From assembly GCA_030063045.1 (NCBI GenBank), contig JAQSEB010000134.1:496001-560000 (forward strand): DNA of 64,000 nucleotides. The letters run 5' to 3'. The stretch's first letter is position 1, and each line of letters begins with the position of its first letter. Position numbers and translations under genes: made by a program. The stretch is from Pratylenchus scribneri. Its lineage: Eukaryota; Nematoda; Chromadorea; Rhabditida; Pratylenchidae. Below are positions 1-12,734 of the stretch, in pieces. The notes beneath the pieces were generated by a model. That model was not told the DNA's origin, did no database searches, and saw nothing but the letters and a program-made list of their open reading frames with translations.

Positions 1-192
1 GTAATCCCACTTTTTGCCTAACCTAAATCAACCTGTCATCCTATCAATCAAATATTGCCAAAATGTGCCATTTTTAAAAAACCCACTCTTTCCTCATCAT
101 AAAATGTATACTTTCACTTTCCTTAACACTTTTGCGACGTTCTGCTGTTGTCACAATTTTTAGGCATAACAGATAAATTTATTTACTAAAGT

Positions 193-453
193 TCAGCAGC
201 AGTCCAAAATCCGACTAATCCCAATCCCCTTCATTGGGCCACTGGGGGGCTTATGCACCCGGCGCGAAATCCCTATAAATGACCAACTTGATCCATGAAA
301 TGTGAATGAGGAGGAAGCCGAATTCTTTCGGCCGCCACCGCCGCCAATAATGTTGCTCCGATTTTCGCATCCCTTGCTCACGTATTTGTCCGCCACCAAA
401 CTTTTCACACAAAAATCACCAAAACAGAAGCCGGATTTACATTGCAATGGCAT
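193..453 (-). CDS. Cysteine-rich exon candidate, unidentified
   Basis: An open frame on the minus strand with a cluster of cysteines in its first 30 residues (C-x4-C-x3-C, then a KGC about 13 residues on), followed by a Gly-rich and Ser-rich stretch. The Cys spacing with a GDFCV-like string resembles small secreted cysteine modules common in nematodes (ET-type), but it does not match one well enough to name. There is no clear signal peptide or splice border, so the start is unknown. It could be an isolated exon, a relic, or a chance frame. Confidence 0.25.
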   Translation of the reverse strand: MPLQCKSGFCFGDFCVKSLVADKYVSKGCENRSNIIGGGGGRKNSASSSFTFHGSSWSFIGISRRVHKPPSGPMKGIGISRILDCC

Positions 454-529
454 ATGGCACTTTTTTGGGGGAAGAGGGATTTAATTTGGATTAAGGGGCT
501 TGGAGGAGTCAGTCATTTTCTACGAATTA

Positions 530-1560
530 TAACTTAGCAAGGAATGAACCATTTTAATCAATCTTGGTATAATTTTGAAGAGATAATTAAGCGCTATTAA
601 ATAATATATAAAAATGGAAAAGTGGAAAGAATTTTATTGAATTTTTAGCGTCTAAATTGGGGAGGATATATGTATGTCCATCGATGGATCCACCTTTTGA
701 TGAATTTTATTTAGGCAAGGAATAACCATTTTGTGTAATCTTGGCCTCATTTTGATAGAGCTAATCGGGCTCTATAAGATTATATGTAAAAGGCAAATAT
801 TGGTTTGAAATTCACTGAATTTTAAACGTCCAAATTGAATTAGGAAGGGGGGGGGAAGCGGGAAAGCCAAGTGAAACAATGGGTCTGTCATTTTCGATGA
901 ATCATAACTTAGCAAGGAATGAACCATTTTGTGTAATCTTGGTATCATTTTGAAGAATTAAATTAGCTCTATTAAATAATATGTATAAAGTAAAGATTAG
1001 TTCGAATTCGTTGATTTTAAGCGTCAAAATTATAAGGGATTTGGATTGGAGAGCTCGCCATTTTTTGATGAGTTTTAATTCAGCAAGAAATGAACTATTT
1101 TATGCAATCTTGGTATCATTTGACAGATCTAATCGAGCTCTATAAATTTATATATAGAAGGCAAATATTGGTTTGAAATTCATTGAATTTTAAACGTTCA
1201 AATTTAATTAAGGAAGGGGGAAACAAGTGAAAAGGTCAGCAATTTTCAACGAATTATTTAGCAATGAATGACCCATTTTGAACAATCTTGGTATAATTTA
1301 ATTGATCTGATCGAGCTCTATAAATCTATATGTAAAAGGCAAAGCTTTGTTCGAAATTCGTTGAATTTTAAACGTCAAATTGAATTAGGAAGGGGGAAGG
1401 CAAGAGAAACAATGTACAATGAGTCTGTCATTTTCGATGAATCATAACTTAGCAAGGAATGAACCATTTTAGGAAATTTTGGTATCTTTTGATAGAGCTG
1501 ATCGAGCTCTATAAATTTATGTAAAGAAAGTCAAGATTAATCCGAAATTCTCCTAATTTT
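530..1560. repeat. Tandem array, about 180-bp units, six copies
   Basis: The phrase AGCAAGGAATGAACCATTTT recurs, with small changes, near positions 535, 714, 911, 1081, 1257 and 1450. Each is followed by ATCTTGGTAT, a GAGCTCTATAAAT block and an AATTGAATTAGGAAGGGGG block. Units differ at many sites, so the array is old. No gene is seen in it. Confidence 0.8.
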
Positions 1561-1784
1561 AGCGCTAAAACCCCAAAATGTCTAAATTGTTCAAGTTTAT
1601 CCACAATTTTGATTTCAATTCAATTAAATTATCACCAATCATAAAAGCTGATAAAGTCATTTAATATAGCTCATTCAGCTCTATTAAATGATACAAAGAT
1701 TTGCTCCAATTCATTAATTCTGGAGAAGCCTCGTCAAAATGAATAAAGGACAATTGAGAACTTCTGATTGTGTCCGCAGGGCTA

Positions 1785-2070
1785 TTATTTTGTCTATAGC
1801 TCAACGAAGCAATAGCCAATTCGGGAAGACGATATATAATTCTAAAGCCCAAAGTGTCCTCTACAATATGGCTTTTTTTTAATTTTATTTACATGTCTTT
1901 GAGTGGAATAAACCCGAATAGGTTTGTAAAGCCGCTTAGTTTGCAAATTATTTTAACATTCAAAACAATTAGAATTTGCCACTTTTTAGAGGACATTTAG
2001 GGCTTTCAAATGGCATATCGCCTTCCTAAATTGGTTTCTTCCTCCTCAGGATATGGCCAAAAGAAAGAAT
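1785..2070. repeat. Foldback element, family A
   Basis: The left arm (about 1790-1860) and right arm (about 1985-2065) are inverted copies sharing a GGACATTTAGGGCTTT block and a CGATAT..CTTCCTAA block next to the arm ends. A second, similar element lies at 4280-4605, and a single arm lies at 34660-34760. The structure fits a non-coding MITE. Confidence 0.6.
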
Positions 2071-2460
2071 GACCCTCAAGTATTGAATGACCCCAAGGGA
2101 AAGGGTAGCACCTGAAAGCACATTCTCTGCTGTTGATGATGATTCTGATGGTGAGGCCGGATGGCACCGGACTGTTGGCGAAGACCTGCGCAAAAAATAC
2201 AAAAAGTAAATTTGATTGATTGCTTCCACCTTGTGCCGTCCAAACAATGTTGAGCAGGAATGAAAGGCCGCTGAGCAGGAATATTGGAGAGGAATTTGGG
2301 GACAATGATGATAAGGAAAAGGTGGAGGATGATTGCTTTTGTGAGATTATTTCTAACATTATCATTTATGGAGATTCTAAAATGGTCAGAAGAAAATTTT
2401 AGAGAATTCTGAAATCTGAATGGTCAAAAAAATATATTGGGGAAGCCCAACTTGTTGCCT

Positions 2461-2812
2461 GACCAACTTGACGCCATTTAAAATAACTCATCAAGGACTG
2501 GAACCACTTTTGACAATTTTAATATCAAATTAAGGAGCAGAATTTTGGCTATCCAATGATACTAATTTTATTTAAATTGGTTCAGAAATGGCAGAGTTAT
2601 GAACAAAAAACTGCCGACAATTTGGCTAAATCCATAGTAAAAGTCAATTAGTATTAGTATGGCTTTTTGGCCATAAATCCATCAATTCCAAACCAATTTA
2701 AATAAAATTAATTTCATTGGAGAGCCAAAAGTCTGCTCTTTAATTTGATATTAAAAACATCTAAATTTGGTTCAGTCCTTGATTATTTATTTTAAACGGC
2801 GCAAAGTTGACC
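2461..2812. repeat. Foldback element of about 350 bp
   Basis: The left arm starts with CAACTTGACGCCATTTAAAA, AAGGACTGGAACCA and TAATATCAAATTAAGGAGCA. The right arm carries the inverse in reverse order (TAATTTGATATTA, TTCAGTCCTTGAT, AAACGGCGCAAAGTTG). The arms are about 150 bp with a short loop. No coding content is seen. Confidence 0.65.
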
Positions 2813-3099
2813 CGATGCCAAGTAGGGCTGCCATATTTGAATATTCTGAATGGTCAAAAATAATTTTGGTCAACATTTCAAGGTGCTGGACAATAGAAAT
2901 TCGGCTGAGGGAAGGTAGGGCGGCAAAAGATGAAAATGGGGAAATGGAAAGCGGCACAGACATTGGCCACATTTTGCGCCTTTTCGGGCTGTCGAGATTG
3001 CTGCCCTTTCCACCTTTTCCATCCTTGCATTTTGGCATTGCCCACCGGCGCGGGGAGGGGAAAGGGAGTCGATTAATCACGGTCCAAGTATTCGGGTGG

Positions 3100-3960
3100 C
3101 CTAAAGGAGACTTCCTTCCCTTTTTAGGGGTAAAAGGAGGGCATAAAGTTACTATGGCCAAATATGGCCAAAAGGTGAAATGAAGGAATGGAAAGAAGGT
3201 AGGAAAGTGCCGGAAAGGTGGCCACCGCTTTTATCCTCAAAAAGTCTCAATAGAATGAACGACATACTAATAAGTTGCGCTGCTCCAAAATGGAAGATTT
3301 AGTTCACCGAAATTTGATGCAAATTAGGTAGGAAAATGAGCATTTAAAGCAGAAATTTGTGCTACCAATTAAGGGGAAAATGCCTTTTTTTGATAAGAAA
3401 ATGTTGGAAGCTTTCCTTCCACTTTTTAGGGCGAAAAGGAAGGCATAAAGTTACTCTGGCCAAAAGGTGAAAATGAAGGAATGAAGTGGAACGAAATAAA
3501 TGGGAAGAAAAGTGTCCTAAAGGTTGGATAGGCGGACACCGCTTTTATCCACAAAAAAAGTCTCAATGAAATGAGAGGCAAAGTTAACGGTACTCAAATA
3601 AGTTGCGCTGTTCCAAAATGGAAGATTTAGTTCACAGAAATTTGATGCAAATTAGGTAGGAAAATGAGCGCAAATCAGGGCTCAGGGGTGGCCAATTAAG
3701 GAGGAAATTTTTATGCTTTTTTTGATAAGAAAATGTTGGAAGCTTTCCTTCCTTCTTTAAAGGGGAAGAGGGCATAAAGTTAGCTATGGCCAATATGGCC
3801 AAAAGGTGAAATGAAGGAAAGGGGAATGAAGGAAGGAAAGTGCCGGAAATGTGACCGCTTTTATTCTCAAAAAAAGTCTCAATGGAATGAGAGGCTGAAA
3901 GCACTAAAAAGTCTTACCGTTTACAAAAAAAAGATTTTTATTTCACCGAAAATTTTTTGA
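3100..3960. repeat. Three diverged direct repeats of about 310-330 bp
   Basis: A block with AAGGTGAAATGAAGGAATGG, GAAAGTGCCGGAAA, CCGCTTTTAT, AAAAAGTCTCAAT and AAATTTGATGCAAATTAGG occurs near 3175, 3470 and 3805. Units 1 and 2 also share TAAGTTGCGCTG followed by a matching block. The short frames read through this stretch (2767-3183, 3632-3904) follow the repeat and are not supported as genes. Confidence 0.7.
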
Positions 3961-4279
3961 AATTTGATGCAAATTAAGCACAAATGTGCCACCCAATTAA
4001 AGAGGAAAATGTTATTTTTTTGTTGAAAAATTTGGTTAAGAAAATGTTAGCGCATTTGGAGGATCATTTAACATTTTGCCGGTGGCACAAATTCCTCATT
4101 TATTCACATTTCTCCAATTTACTTTTGTTGTCTCAAATTCCATTTTAACGTGACCTTTTTACATATTTTTGGTTATTGAAATTCTAATTGGGATTGGGAC
4201 TTGGGAGTGAGAAAAGAAAGGCACCAAAATGAATAAATTCACAAAAATTGAATTCATCTAAATAGGAAAATGAGTACTT

Positions 4280-4605
4280 GGGCCTGATCTTTTGGCCATA
4301 TCTCGAGAAGGAAGCAACCAATTTAGGAAGGCGATATGCCATTTAAAAGCCCAAAATGTCCTCTAAAAAATGGCCAATTCTAAATGTTTTTTGAAATGTA
4401 AAAATAATTTGTAAAATAATCGGATTTTCCTCCTACAAACAAATTCGGGTTTATTCCATTCAAAGACATGTAACTTTTTTAAATGTCTGGATTTTATAAA
4501 ATTTAAAATGGCCAAATTGTAGAGAGACATTTAGGGCTTTAAAATGGTATATCGTCTTCCTAGATTGGCTATTTCCTCGTTGAGCTATGGGCCAAAAGAA
4601 TGGTC
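4280..4605. repeat. Foldback element, family A, second copy
   Basis: Inverted arms at about 4285-4380 and 4505-4600 carry the same AGCCCAAAATGTCCTCTA and TTTAGGAAGGCGATATGCC blocks as the element at 1785-2070. The interior includes AATTCGGGTTTATTCCATTC, also seen in the first copy. Confidence 0.6.
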
Positions 4606-4915
4606 TAGGTACTGAAATCTCGATACCAAATTTTCATTCAAAAATATAAAATTATGGCAATGGAATTTTTGTGGAAAATATTATAAAATTGGATAAAATA
4701 AAATTGGATTAAAAATGGGCTCTGCCAACATGAATTGCCCTCAGAGAACAGAAGCCAATAATGTTATTTGTGGAAGAATGCGCCCTCAACGGATAATTGG
4801 CCAAATTAAAGAGAGGAGATAAAAAACAAGAAGGCATTGGCACACCAATTTGGTACAAAACAATAATATTTTGGATGGAGGGGTGAAGGGCGATTATCAA
4901 AATGCGGCGCAATGA

Positions 4916-5347
4916 ATGGGGCCCAAAAATCCATTCGGCCCCTTTCCCCTTCTAAATTGTGTTCATTTTGACGATGTATTTTCCCATGAATTTAAAAATT
5001 GGAATGGGGTTGGGGGCTGGAGGAAAGCAAAGTCAATGCCACCACCCGAGGCCACCAATTCGAATGTGAATTCAGCCGGCATTCCCCCTTTCACCACCAA
5101 CAAAAAGCCCAAACAAATTCTCCCTTCCGCCGACAACGACTATGAATGGAGGGCGCCTCCCACCAAAAATGCCGTCAAACACCAAAAAATTCATTCAAAC
5201 CCGTCGGGCCGCCGCCACCGCCAAAACATGGCAACCCAAAATTGGCGCCGAAAATTATGTTGTTCACAAATAAAAAAGCGGAGCCTGAGGCATATTTGGG
5301 GTGGTCGTCGATATAAAAGCACACAGACAAAAAAAATCGAAAAATAA
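4916..5347 (+). CDS. Hypothetical polar ORF, 143 codons
   Basis: An uninterrupted, mostly hydrophilic frame rich in Lys, Asn, Pro and Arg, with a very basic C-terminal third. It is preceded by a 35-codon frame starting at 4714. No domain, signal peptide or membrane segment is seen. GC content here is somewhat higher than in the flanks, which is the main reason to list it. An overlapping minus-strand frame with a Gly-rich string is equally possible, so both strand and reality are uncertain. Confidence 0.25.
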   Translation: MGPKNPFGPFPLLNCVHFDDVFSHEFKNWNGVGGWRKAKSMPPPEATNSNVNSAGIPPFTTNKKPKQILPSADNDYEWRAPPTKNAVKHQKIHSNPSGRRHRQNMATQNWRRKLCCSQIKKRSLRHIWGGRRYKSTQTKKIEK

Positions 5348-5731
5348 AATGCCGATGTAAAGTAAAATGTGGAAATTTGGGGATCAATAATTTGCGGGGG
5401 GATAACCAATTTGGGGTCAAAAATAAGGAATATTGGCTTGTTCTCGTCATTTCTAAAAAAATTGGCCATGAAAATGGAAGGAGGGAAGGAGGTAGTAAGC
5501 CCATAAAAAATTATTATTTCATTTTCTCTCCGAATTTTTATGGCCTAAAACGATAAAAAATGGTTATGAGGATTTTGGGTTAGGATTATGCAAAAATTTG
5601 AATTGGAAAAGATGAGATTAATTTATTCAAAATGCGATTGATGAGCAAATATAACAAAAAAAAAAATAATAATATTGGCAATTTATATATATCTGTGTGA
5701 TTAAGTAGCAATGTGTACATCTTTGCAATCT

Positions 5732-8700
5732 TCAAACGTCCGACAAGGTCCTGAAAATAAAAAATTATTATTGTAAATTTATGAATTGTAATTATAATTT
5801 TGCGATTGTAATTGTAATTTGCGATTGTGATTGTAATTTGCGATTGTGATTGTAATTTGCGATTGTAATTGTAATTTGCGATTGTAATTGTAATTTGCGA
5901 TTGTAATTGTAATTTGCGATTGTAATTGTAATTTACGATTGTAATTGTAATTTGCGATTGTAATTGTAATTGCGATTGTAATTGTAATTTGCGATTGTAA
6001 TTGTAATTTACGATTGTAATTGTAATTTGCGATTGTAATTGTAATTGCGATTGTAATTGTAATTTGCGATTGTAATTGTAATTGCGATTGTAATTGTAAT
6101 TGCGATTGTAATTGTAATTGCGATTGTAATTGTAATTTGCGATTGTAATTGTAATTGCGATTGTAATTGTAATTGCGATTGTAATTGTAATTTGCGATTG
6201 TAATTGTAATTTACGATTGTAATTGTAATTTGCGATTGTAATTGTAATTGCGATTGTAATTGTAATTTGCGATTGTAATTGTAATTTACGATTGTAATTG
6301 TAATTTGCGATTGTAATTGTAATTGCGATTGTAATTGTAATTTGCGATTGTAATTGTAATTGCGATTGTAATTGTAATTTGCGATTGTAATTGTAATTGC
6401 GATTGTAATTGTAATTGCGATTGTAATTGTAATTTGCGATTGTAATTGTAATTGCGATTGTAATTGTAATTGCGATTGTAATTGTAATTTGCGATTGTAA
6501 TTGTAATTGCGATTGTAATTGTAATTTGCGATTGTAATTGTAATTTTGCGATTGTAATTGTAATTTGCGATTGTAATTGTAATTGCGATTGTAATTGTAA
6601 TTTGCGATTGTAATTGTAATTTACGATTGTAATTGTAATTGCGATTGTAATTGTAATTTACGATTGTAATTGTAATTGCGATTGTAATTGTAATTTGCGA
6701 TTGTAATTGTAATTTGCGATTGTAATTGTAATTTGCGATTGTAATTGTAATTTGCGATTGTAATTGTAATTTGCGATTGTAATTGTAATTTGCGATTGTA
6801 ATTGTAATTTACGATTGTAATTGTAATTTGCGATTGTAATTGTAATTGCGATTGTAATTGTAATTTGCGATTGTAATTTGCGATTGTAATTGTAATTTGG
6901 GATTGTAATTGTAATTGCGATTGTAATTGTAATTTGCGATTGTAATTGTAATTTGCGATTGTAAATTGTAATTGCGATTGTAATTGTAATTTGCGATTGT
7001 AATTGTAATTTGCGATTGTAATTGTAATTTGCGATTGTAATTGTAATTTGCGATTGTAATTGTAATTTGCGATTGTATTGTAATTGTAATTTGTGATTGT
7101 AATTTTTGAATTTTAATTGTAAATTTTTGTCACAATTTCAAATATAATTAAATCATTTATGAGAGCAACTTACCAACTCCAAACCAATCGCAATTCATTC
7201 AACCTTTGCGTCACATTGACTGGATCTTGATGACAGGCGGCCAAATATTTGTTCGATTTAGACCAAAATGCGCCAAACAATTGGGTGACCAATTTATTGC
7301 AAAATACCTTAATTAAGAATAATTATATATATTTTAATTCTAAACTTACATCGATATTATCATTTATGCGCGAAGTACAATGACCTAAAATTTTTTAATT
7401 AATTATTTAATTAATTTAAATATTAATTGGAATTACCAATTGAAATATTGCATCGACTTTGGCAATCAAATAATCCACATTCCGAATCATTTTTGCATTT
7501 TTGACCAGTCAATATTGCATTCAATTTTGATTCCGTGTATAACATGTCGCTGTCCATAACAACAAATCTAAATAAAAAAATTATTTAAAATAATTTTTAA
7601 GCCATAGAAATATTTTTAAAATTATTTAAATTATTAATTCACCTTTTTGGATAATCTGCCGAAAGTCCCAAATTTTCGAATTTTACATCACACTAAAATA
7701 TCAAATATTTAAAATTAAAAAATTCATTAAAAATTTTTACCCATTGCAGTGGATCATTGAGAAATTCATAAAAAAGTTTCAGTGTTCCCATCAAATGTAC
7801 GAGAATTTTGGCCTTCAAATTCAAATAATATGGCTTCATCCGAAAAGGGATCAAATATTCCGAACGATATGCATGCCCACAGACGCCCAAAAGCTTAATT
7901 TTGTTGAAAAAATTGAGATTAAATGGTGAATTTTAAGTGTCCATACAAAAATACTATACCTAAAATCCATCCTAAGGAGCCATTTGGTAACTAATTTTAG
8001 TAACCTAAGGTGACATAAAAATAAAAAGAACAGAAAAATTAAATAGAAAAACAAAATTAAAAAATATTAGTCCCAACGATGATTCGAACCCGGGGCCTTC
8101 GCCTGTCATTCCCCATAAGCTAAAGCGAGCACCATACCAATGCGCTAAAAGTCGTTGGCCCCTTCCTTTCAAGATGTCCTATTCCTATAAGCCAAAAGGA
8201 AAGGAGCAAAATAACTCTTACGAAAGTAAATAATTTTTTTAGTAACTCTTCTCCCACCAAAATTGCTAAAAATCAGAATATCAATATATCCCTATACCCT
8301 AAATATCTATACTCTAAATCCCTTATACCTTAAATATCTACATACTTATTACAAAATTGCTACCCCCAAAGTCAATATACCAAAAATTTCTTCAGAAAAA
8401 ATTTAAATTTTTTGGGCTAAATGTCTTAAACTTTGTCCAAAACCAATGCTTCGAAAGCTAAAACATTAAACTTTGGTCTAAATTTTTTGTAGGGATTCTA
8501 TTTATAGGAATTTTGGGTGCAGAAATTCTGGATAAACGGATTTGTAGTTGATCCCAATTTGGAAATATAAAATTTACCTTTGGTGTAACACGACTTATTT
8601 GAAGAAGAGCCTGATTGATGAATTCCTCCTGTTGAATTAGGGCCCAAATGCTTCGCATTTCCGCTTCACTCAACAAATTGCTTTGATTGTAGGGTGGCCA

Positions 8701-10902
8701 TATTTTGCGCAGCAAATGTGATTTATATCGTCGAGGCCATTCCAGGCGCAAATGATCGTTGACAATGTCGAGCACCTTTAAAATTAAATAAAAAATTTTA
8801 ATATAGTTTAATTAAAAAATTTGAAAATTTTACCTAAAATCTAAACTTCTAAAATTTAGGTCTGAATTTCGAAACCATTCAGGAAATTTTTTTCTGGCTT
8901 GATTTCATTTTTATAAATTCTAAAGTATATTTCTAAACTAAATACAGAAATTCTAACCAAAAAATTTTTGAAAATTTTTGACAAAAAAGGCCCTCTCTCG
9001 ATTCTTAAAATCTAAGTCTTGGTTTTGTACCCGCGTTCATGGGAAATTATTTTTTTCCTTTGTTCATATTTTTATGTATTTTTACATATTCTATAGTCTA
9101 TAGTGATTTTTTGAGAAATTAAATCAAAAAATTTTTGACCCAAAAGTAAAAGTAGGGACATATTTTGGGGTCTAGGGTTCGAATCCGCTCGGAGACAAAT
9201 ATTTTTTTTTGGGCTTGATTGACTTTTTTTTAGTGAATTTTTGTATACCCTATAGTACATTTCTAGACGAAACACATTAATTTGAACCAAAAATAACTTA
9301 TCTTAAACGCCTTTTAAATATTAAAAATTAGGCAAAAATTACCTTATCAGTGAATTCTTCCTCCGTAATCTTCCCAAAGTTCAATTGCTGATCATAATCC
9401 TCCAGGAATGGATGTTGCATCTATAAAAAATTATTAAATATATTATTAAGAAAATTGTAAATGTTTTTGGATGGCCTATTCTAATTTCGGCATGTTCTAA
9501 TTGTCTTACGGCGTCAATCTATGGATCACTTGATTCGTTCGGATCAGTTTTGTTTAGTTTTTCAGTTTCAAATCGATTTAAGTGGCTTAAAACCTAAGTT
9601 ATGGGTGGCAAAATTAATTTCAAGTTTTTGAACCTAATATGGCCAATGAAATTTCGGGGTTTTAAACCGGTTTCATATTTTTGGTTTAAACCAAAGTTAT
9701 GGCAACTAAAATTTTGGGTTTTTAAATTAACATTTTTGGTTCGAACTTAATTTATGGCCAATGGAAATTTTGGGTATTTGAACCGGTAACCGGTTTAGCA
9801 TTTTTGGTTTAATTTAAACCCAAACTATGGCCGATGGAATTTTTGGTCTTTAAACCGGTCTAACATTTTCAAAATTGATCCAATGTTATTGCCAATGGAA
9901 ATTTTGGGTTTCTTAAACCGGTTTAACATTTTTTGGTTTAATTAGTAACCTTCAAAATCATATCCTTCCCGTCATAGTGCAATTTGAACACCCGTTTATT
10001 CCCATTGTCTATATAATCCACCATTGTCCAATTCCGCGGCTCTTCCATACAGAGAATTTCACAAAAATCACCGGAATATTGACCCGTGCGCCAGGCGGTG
10101 CATAATTTGTTCAAAATTATATTTGCACTAAATTTTTAAAAATTTATTGATTAAATTAATTAAATTAATTTACTTTGATGAATTGAAACTTTTTGGAGAT
10201 TCCACATTCGCATTCGCTAATTCATGTTCCGCCGTTATTGTAGTAGTGGAAGTTGTGATCACTGAAATTGTCAAAAGAATAGAGAAAGCCAAAATAATTA
10301 TAATTGGTTTAGTGGTTTGTCCCACACATTCACAAATCAAATATACCCAAAATTGGATAGAGCTGGTCAAAACGCATTGAATGGTATATAATTTGGTTAT
10401 GGTTTGGTCAACAATTAAAGGGTTTTAAACGGTTTAAACCACATTTTGGTTTGGTCAACAATTAAAGGGTTTTAAACGATTTAAACCACATTTTGGTTCA
10501 AACTAACTTAGAATTGGTTAAACCTAAACCCAAAACATAATCAAATGATGCGTCTTGACAACATTTATCGATTGAGCATATAGTTTATGGGTTTAGGATA
10601 AATCATTGAACGGTTTTTTGGTAAATTAAATATTTCCCAAGATAAATGCTATAAAACTAACCTATATAAATGCAAATTAGAAGAATAAAAATTGGACAAA
10701 ATACGAGCATTATGCAAATAAGTGTCAACGGTTGGCTCAGAAGATTCTTCCAACTGCCAAATTGATGTTTTTTTAAAAAAAGTGTTTACAAAAACCTTGT
10801 ATTTTGACACAATTTGCTGTCAATTTTGGCGGCCTTTTCATCAATAATTCTCTTCGTGTCCTCTTCAAAATCAGCTGAATAATTGCCGTTGTTAATATGC
10901 AT
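5732..10902 (-). CDS. DIPK1/FAM69-family divergent protein kinase, 12 exons
   Basis: Exons (high to low): 10902-10796, 10753-10662, 10261-10174, 10127-9950, 9420-9343, 8775-8578, 7893-7741, 7692-7643, 7567-7437, 7384-7350, 7307-7174 and a tiny last one at 5750-5732. Phases agree throughout and give about 420 aa, the usual family length. FAM69 proteins are type II membrane proteins of the ER/secretory route with a cysteine-rich divergent kinase fold. Seen here: a short cytosolic N-terminus, a membrane helix near residues 42-66, the family Cys block CTAWRTGQYSGDFCEILC (105-122), a lysine in DMILK (155), an EF-hand-like acidic stretch (about 163-178), CDVKFEN (299-305) at the catalytic-loop position and MDSDM (319-323) in place of DFG. 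More paired cysteines follow (339, 345, 350, 354). The weakest parts are the 5' border of exon 7 and the last exon, which is separated by the minisatellite intron. Confidence 0.85.
5775..7110. repeat. Minisatellite, 18-19 bp unit, about 70 copies
   Basis: Near-perfect head-to-tail copies of TGCGATTGTAATTGTAAT(T). Variants differ by one T or by TACGATT for TGCGATT, and the order of variants shows short blocks of repeated unit patterns. The array lies inside the modelled last intron (5751-7173) of the DIPK1-type gene. Confidence 0.97.
8072..8166 (-). repeat. tRNA-like relic in an intron
   Basis: On the minus strand a TAGCGCATTGG string (pol III A-box-like) is followed about 45 nt later by GGGTTCGAATC (B-box-like), and the whole is bounded by CCAACGA/TCGTTGG inverted ends. 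The T-stem does not pair and the anticodon arm is oversized, so it is not a working tRNA. A tRNA-derived SINE head or tRNA pseudogene is the best reading. Confidence 0.45.
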
Positions 10903-11398
10903 TCATATGGGTTTATTAACCTTAAATTAACAGATTTTTTAACCACATAATTTATTAATTGCATTTAAATTTTTAATTTAACTAATTTGGAATTTTGGAG
11001 AGGAAAAAAGGTTTCAAGTTTCGGTTCAAACTATGTCTTCAAAATAACCGAACGCAGTATGTTTCTTTTACTTAAAACACCTTAAAATGGATTGGTGGGT
11101 AGATTGATTCCGGATTCTAGCGGAAGACCGGAAGTAGGATTGGATTTGGAAAAAAAAAGAACTTTGTCAACACCAAAATTTTAATTTAAAAATTTCGATT
11201 AAGGTTCGATCCTGCATCCTAATTAACCTGAATGTGGGCTCTATTTTCGATAATATGAAAAAAAAATTTATAAATATATATATTTGGGTCTCAACAAAAT
11301 TTTATTGGCATTCTAGGATTTTAAATTTTTATTTTCAAAACTTTAACAATAAATCCAATAAAACATAACAAACAATTAAATATGATGAAATATCATCT

Positions 11399-12200
11399 TC
11401 ATTTATGTTCATGCTCTCCTCGCGTATACAAACATCCATTTTCCTTCACGTAAACTCCAGCAAATTTGCATCTTCTCTGATTATTTTGGCAACGGAAAAA
11501 CACTGTTAATTTCTTGTTTTGAGAGTCTGTAAGGCCATATTTTTTGCGCAACATTTCTTTCCGAACATTTTCGCCGATTTCTTCTTGAAATTTCCAAATT
11601 CTGCCAAATTTGTCCACATAATCATCGCCCACAATTCGTGGTATTTTCTATAAATTATGAATATTTATTTTCCTTTTTAAAATTCTTTCCCCAATTTTCC
11701 ACGCAAACAAACATGCTTACTCTATTCTTCATATTTTGCACATTTTCCATTCCATTTCCATGATTGTGTTCATTTCGTGTGTACACCATTGAACAGCGTT
11801 TCAGAAAAATTGCTTTGAATTGGCATTCTTTGATTGGGCAATCGAATTGATGGGTCAATGATTTCTCCTCGGCAAGAATCAATCCACCATTTGTTTGGCA
11901 CCATTCCTTCAAATGTTGACCGTCCTGAATTTTGCGTGCAAATTCCCAAATCTTTCCTTCATCTTCATCCATGAATGGCGGCTCTTCATCCTCGTCCATT
12001 TCTTCATCCTGCTGTTCTGCTTCTTCACTATTTTCGTCCATTTCAAAGTCATCATCCACCGCTCCTTCTTCCATTGTTGCTTCCTCTTCCACTTCATTAT
12101 CTTCTAAAATGATTTAATTTGTAATTTTTCATAAAAATTTATTTTTACCATCCAAAAAAGCGTTCATATTTTGGCTGCAGCCAGCTCCTTCTTGATTCAT
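11399..12200 (-). CDS. Acidic protein with two Cys/His (HxH) zinc-binding modules
   Basis: Exons 12200-12149, 12103-11721 and 11647-11399 give about 227 aa. A short head is followed by a Glu/Asp-rich stretch (about 25-70). Module 1 follows (FDCP-x3-C...YTRNEHNHG) and then module 2 (FFRC...C...YTRGEHEHK) at the very C-terminus. Each module has two cysteines and a closing H-x-H, as in FLYWCH/WRKY-GCM1-type fingers often linked to MULE transposases. The family is inferred from spacing only. Its divergent neighbour at 12735-13575 is a clear paralogue. A role in DNA binding is inference. Confidence 0.7.
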
Positions 12201-12734
12201 TTTCAAATAATTAATGTAAATGTTCTTAATTTAAAATCTGTGGAATAGGAAAAATTTAATCTATGATAAAAAAAAAAGTGTCTTGTTGCATATAAAAATA
12301 AGGATGAGACATGAGATGAGACGCTTCACTTCTTTATGCTTAGTCTATCTATGTCTGATTTCATTTATTGATTGATTTTATTGATTAATTTTATCATGAA
12401 AAGTCGCAGACATTTTATCCAAACCGTTTTTTTTTTCGTTTTTGGGTAAGGGAATTAAACCAAAAAAAAAATCAATGATGAATTCGGATCCAGCATGTTG
12501 AAAAACCCTTAAACCTAAACCAGTTTCAAAACACCATTAAATAATGAATATAAATGAATGTAAACATGTTAATTTTTAATGCTTTCCCAATTCCGAGAAA
12601 GGGAAAATGTTTCTTCTTAAAAGCTTAAAACCAATAAAATAAATTCCTCACAATATACAAAAAAAAATTAATGAACTAATTTAATAAATGCAATTAAAAA
12701 TTTCAGAGAAAATAAATAAGAAGCAATTTATTCA

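Noticed and set aside
5775..7110. Possible CRISPR-like array
   Set aside because: The units are contiguous, with no unique spacers, and the DNA is nematode nuclear sequence. It is a minisatellite.
8072..8166. Functional tRNA gene on the minus strand
   Set aside because: A and B boxes are visible, but the T-stem is unpaired and the anticodon arm is oversized. Listed as a relic instead.
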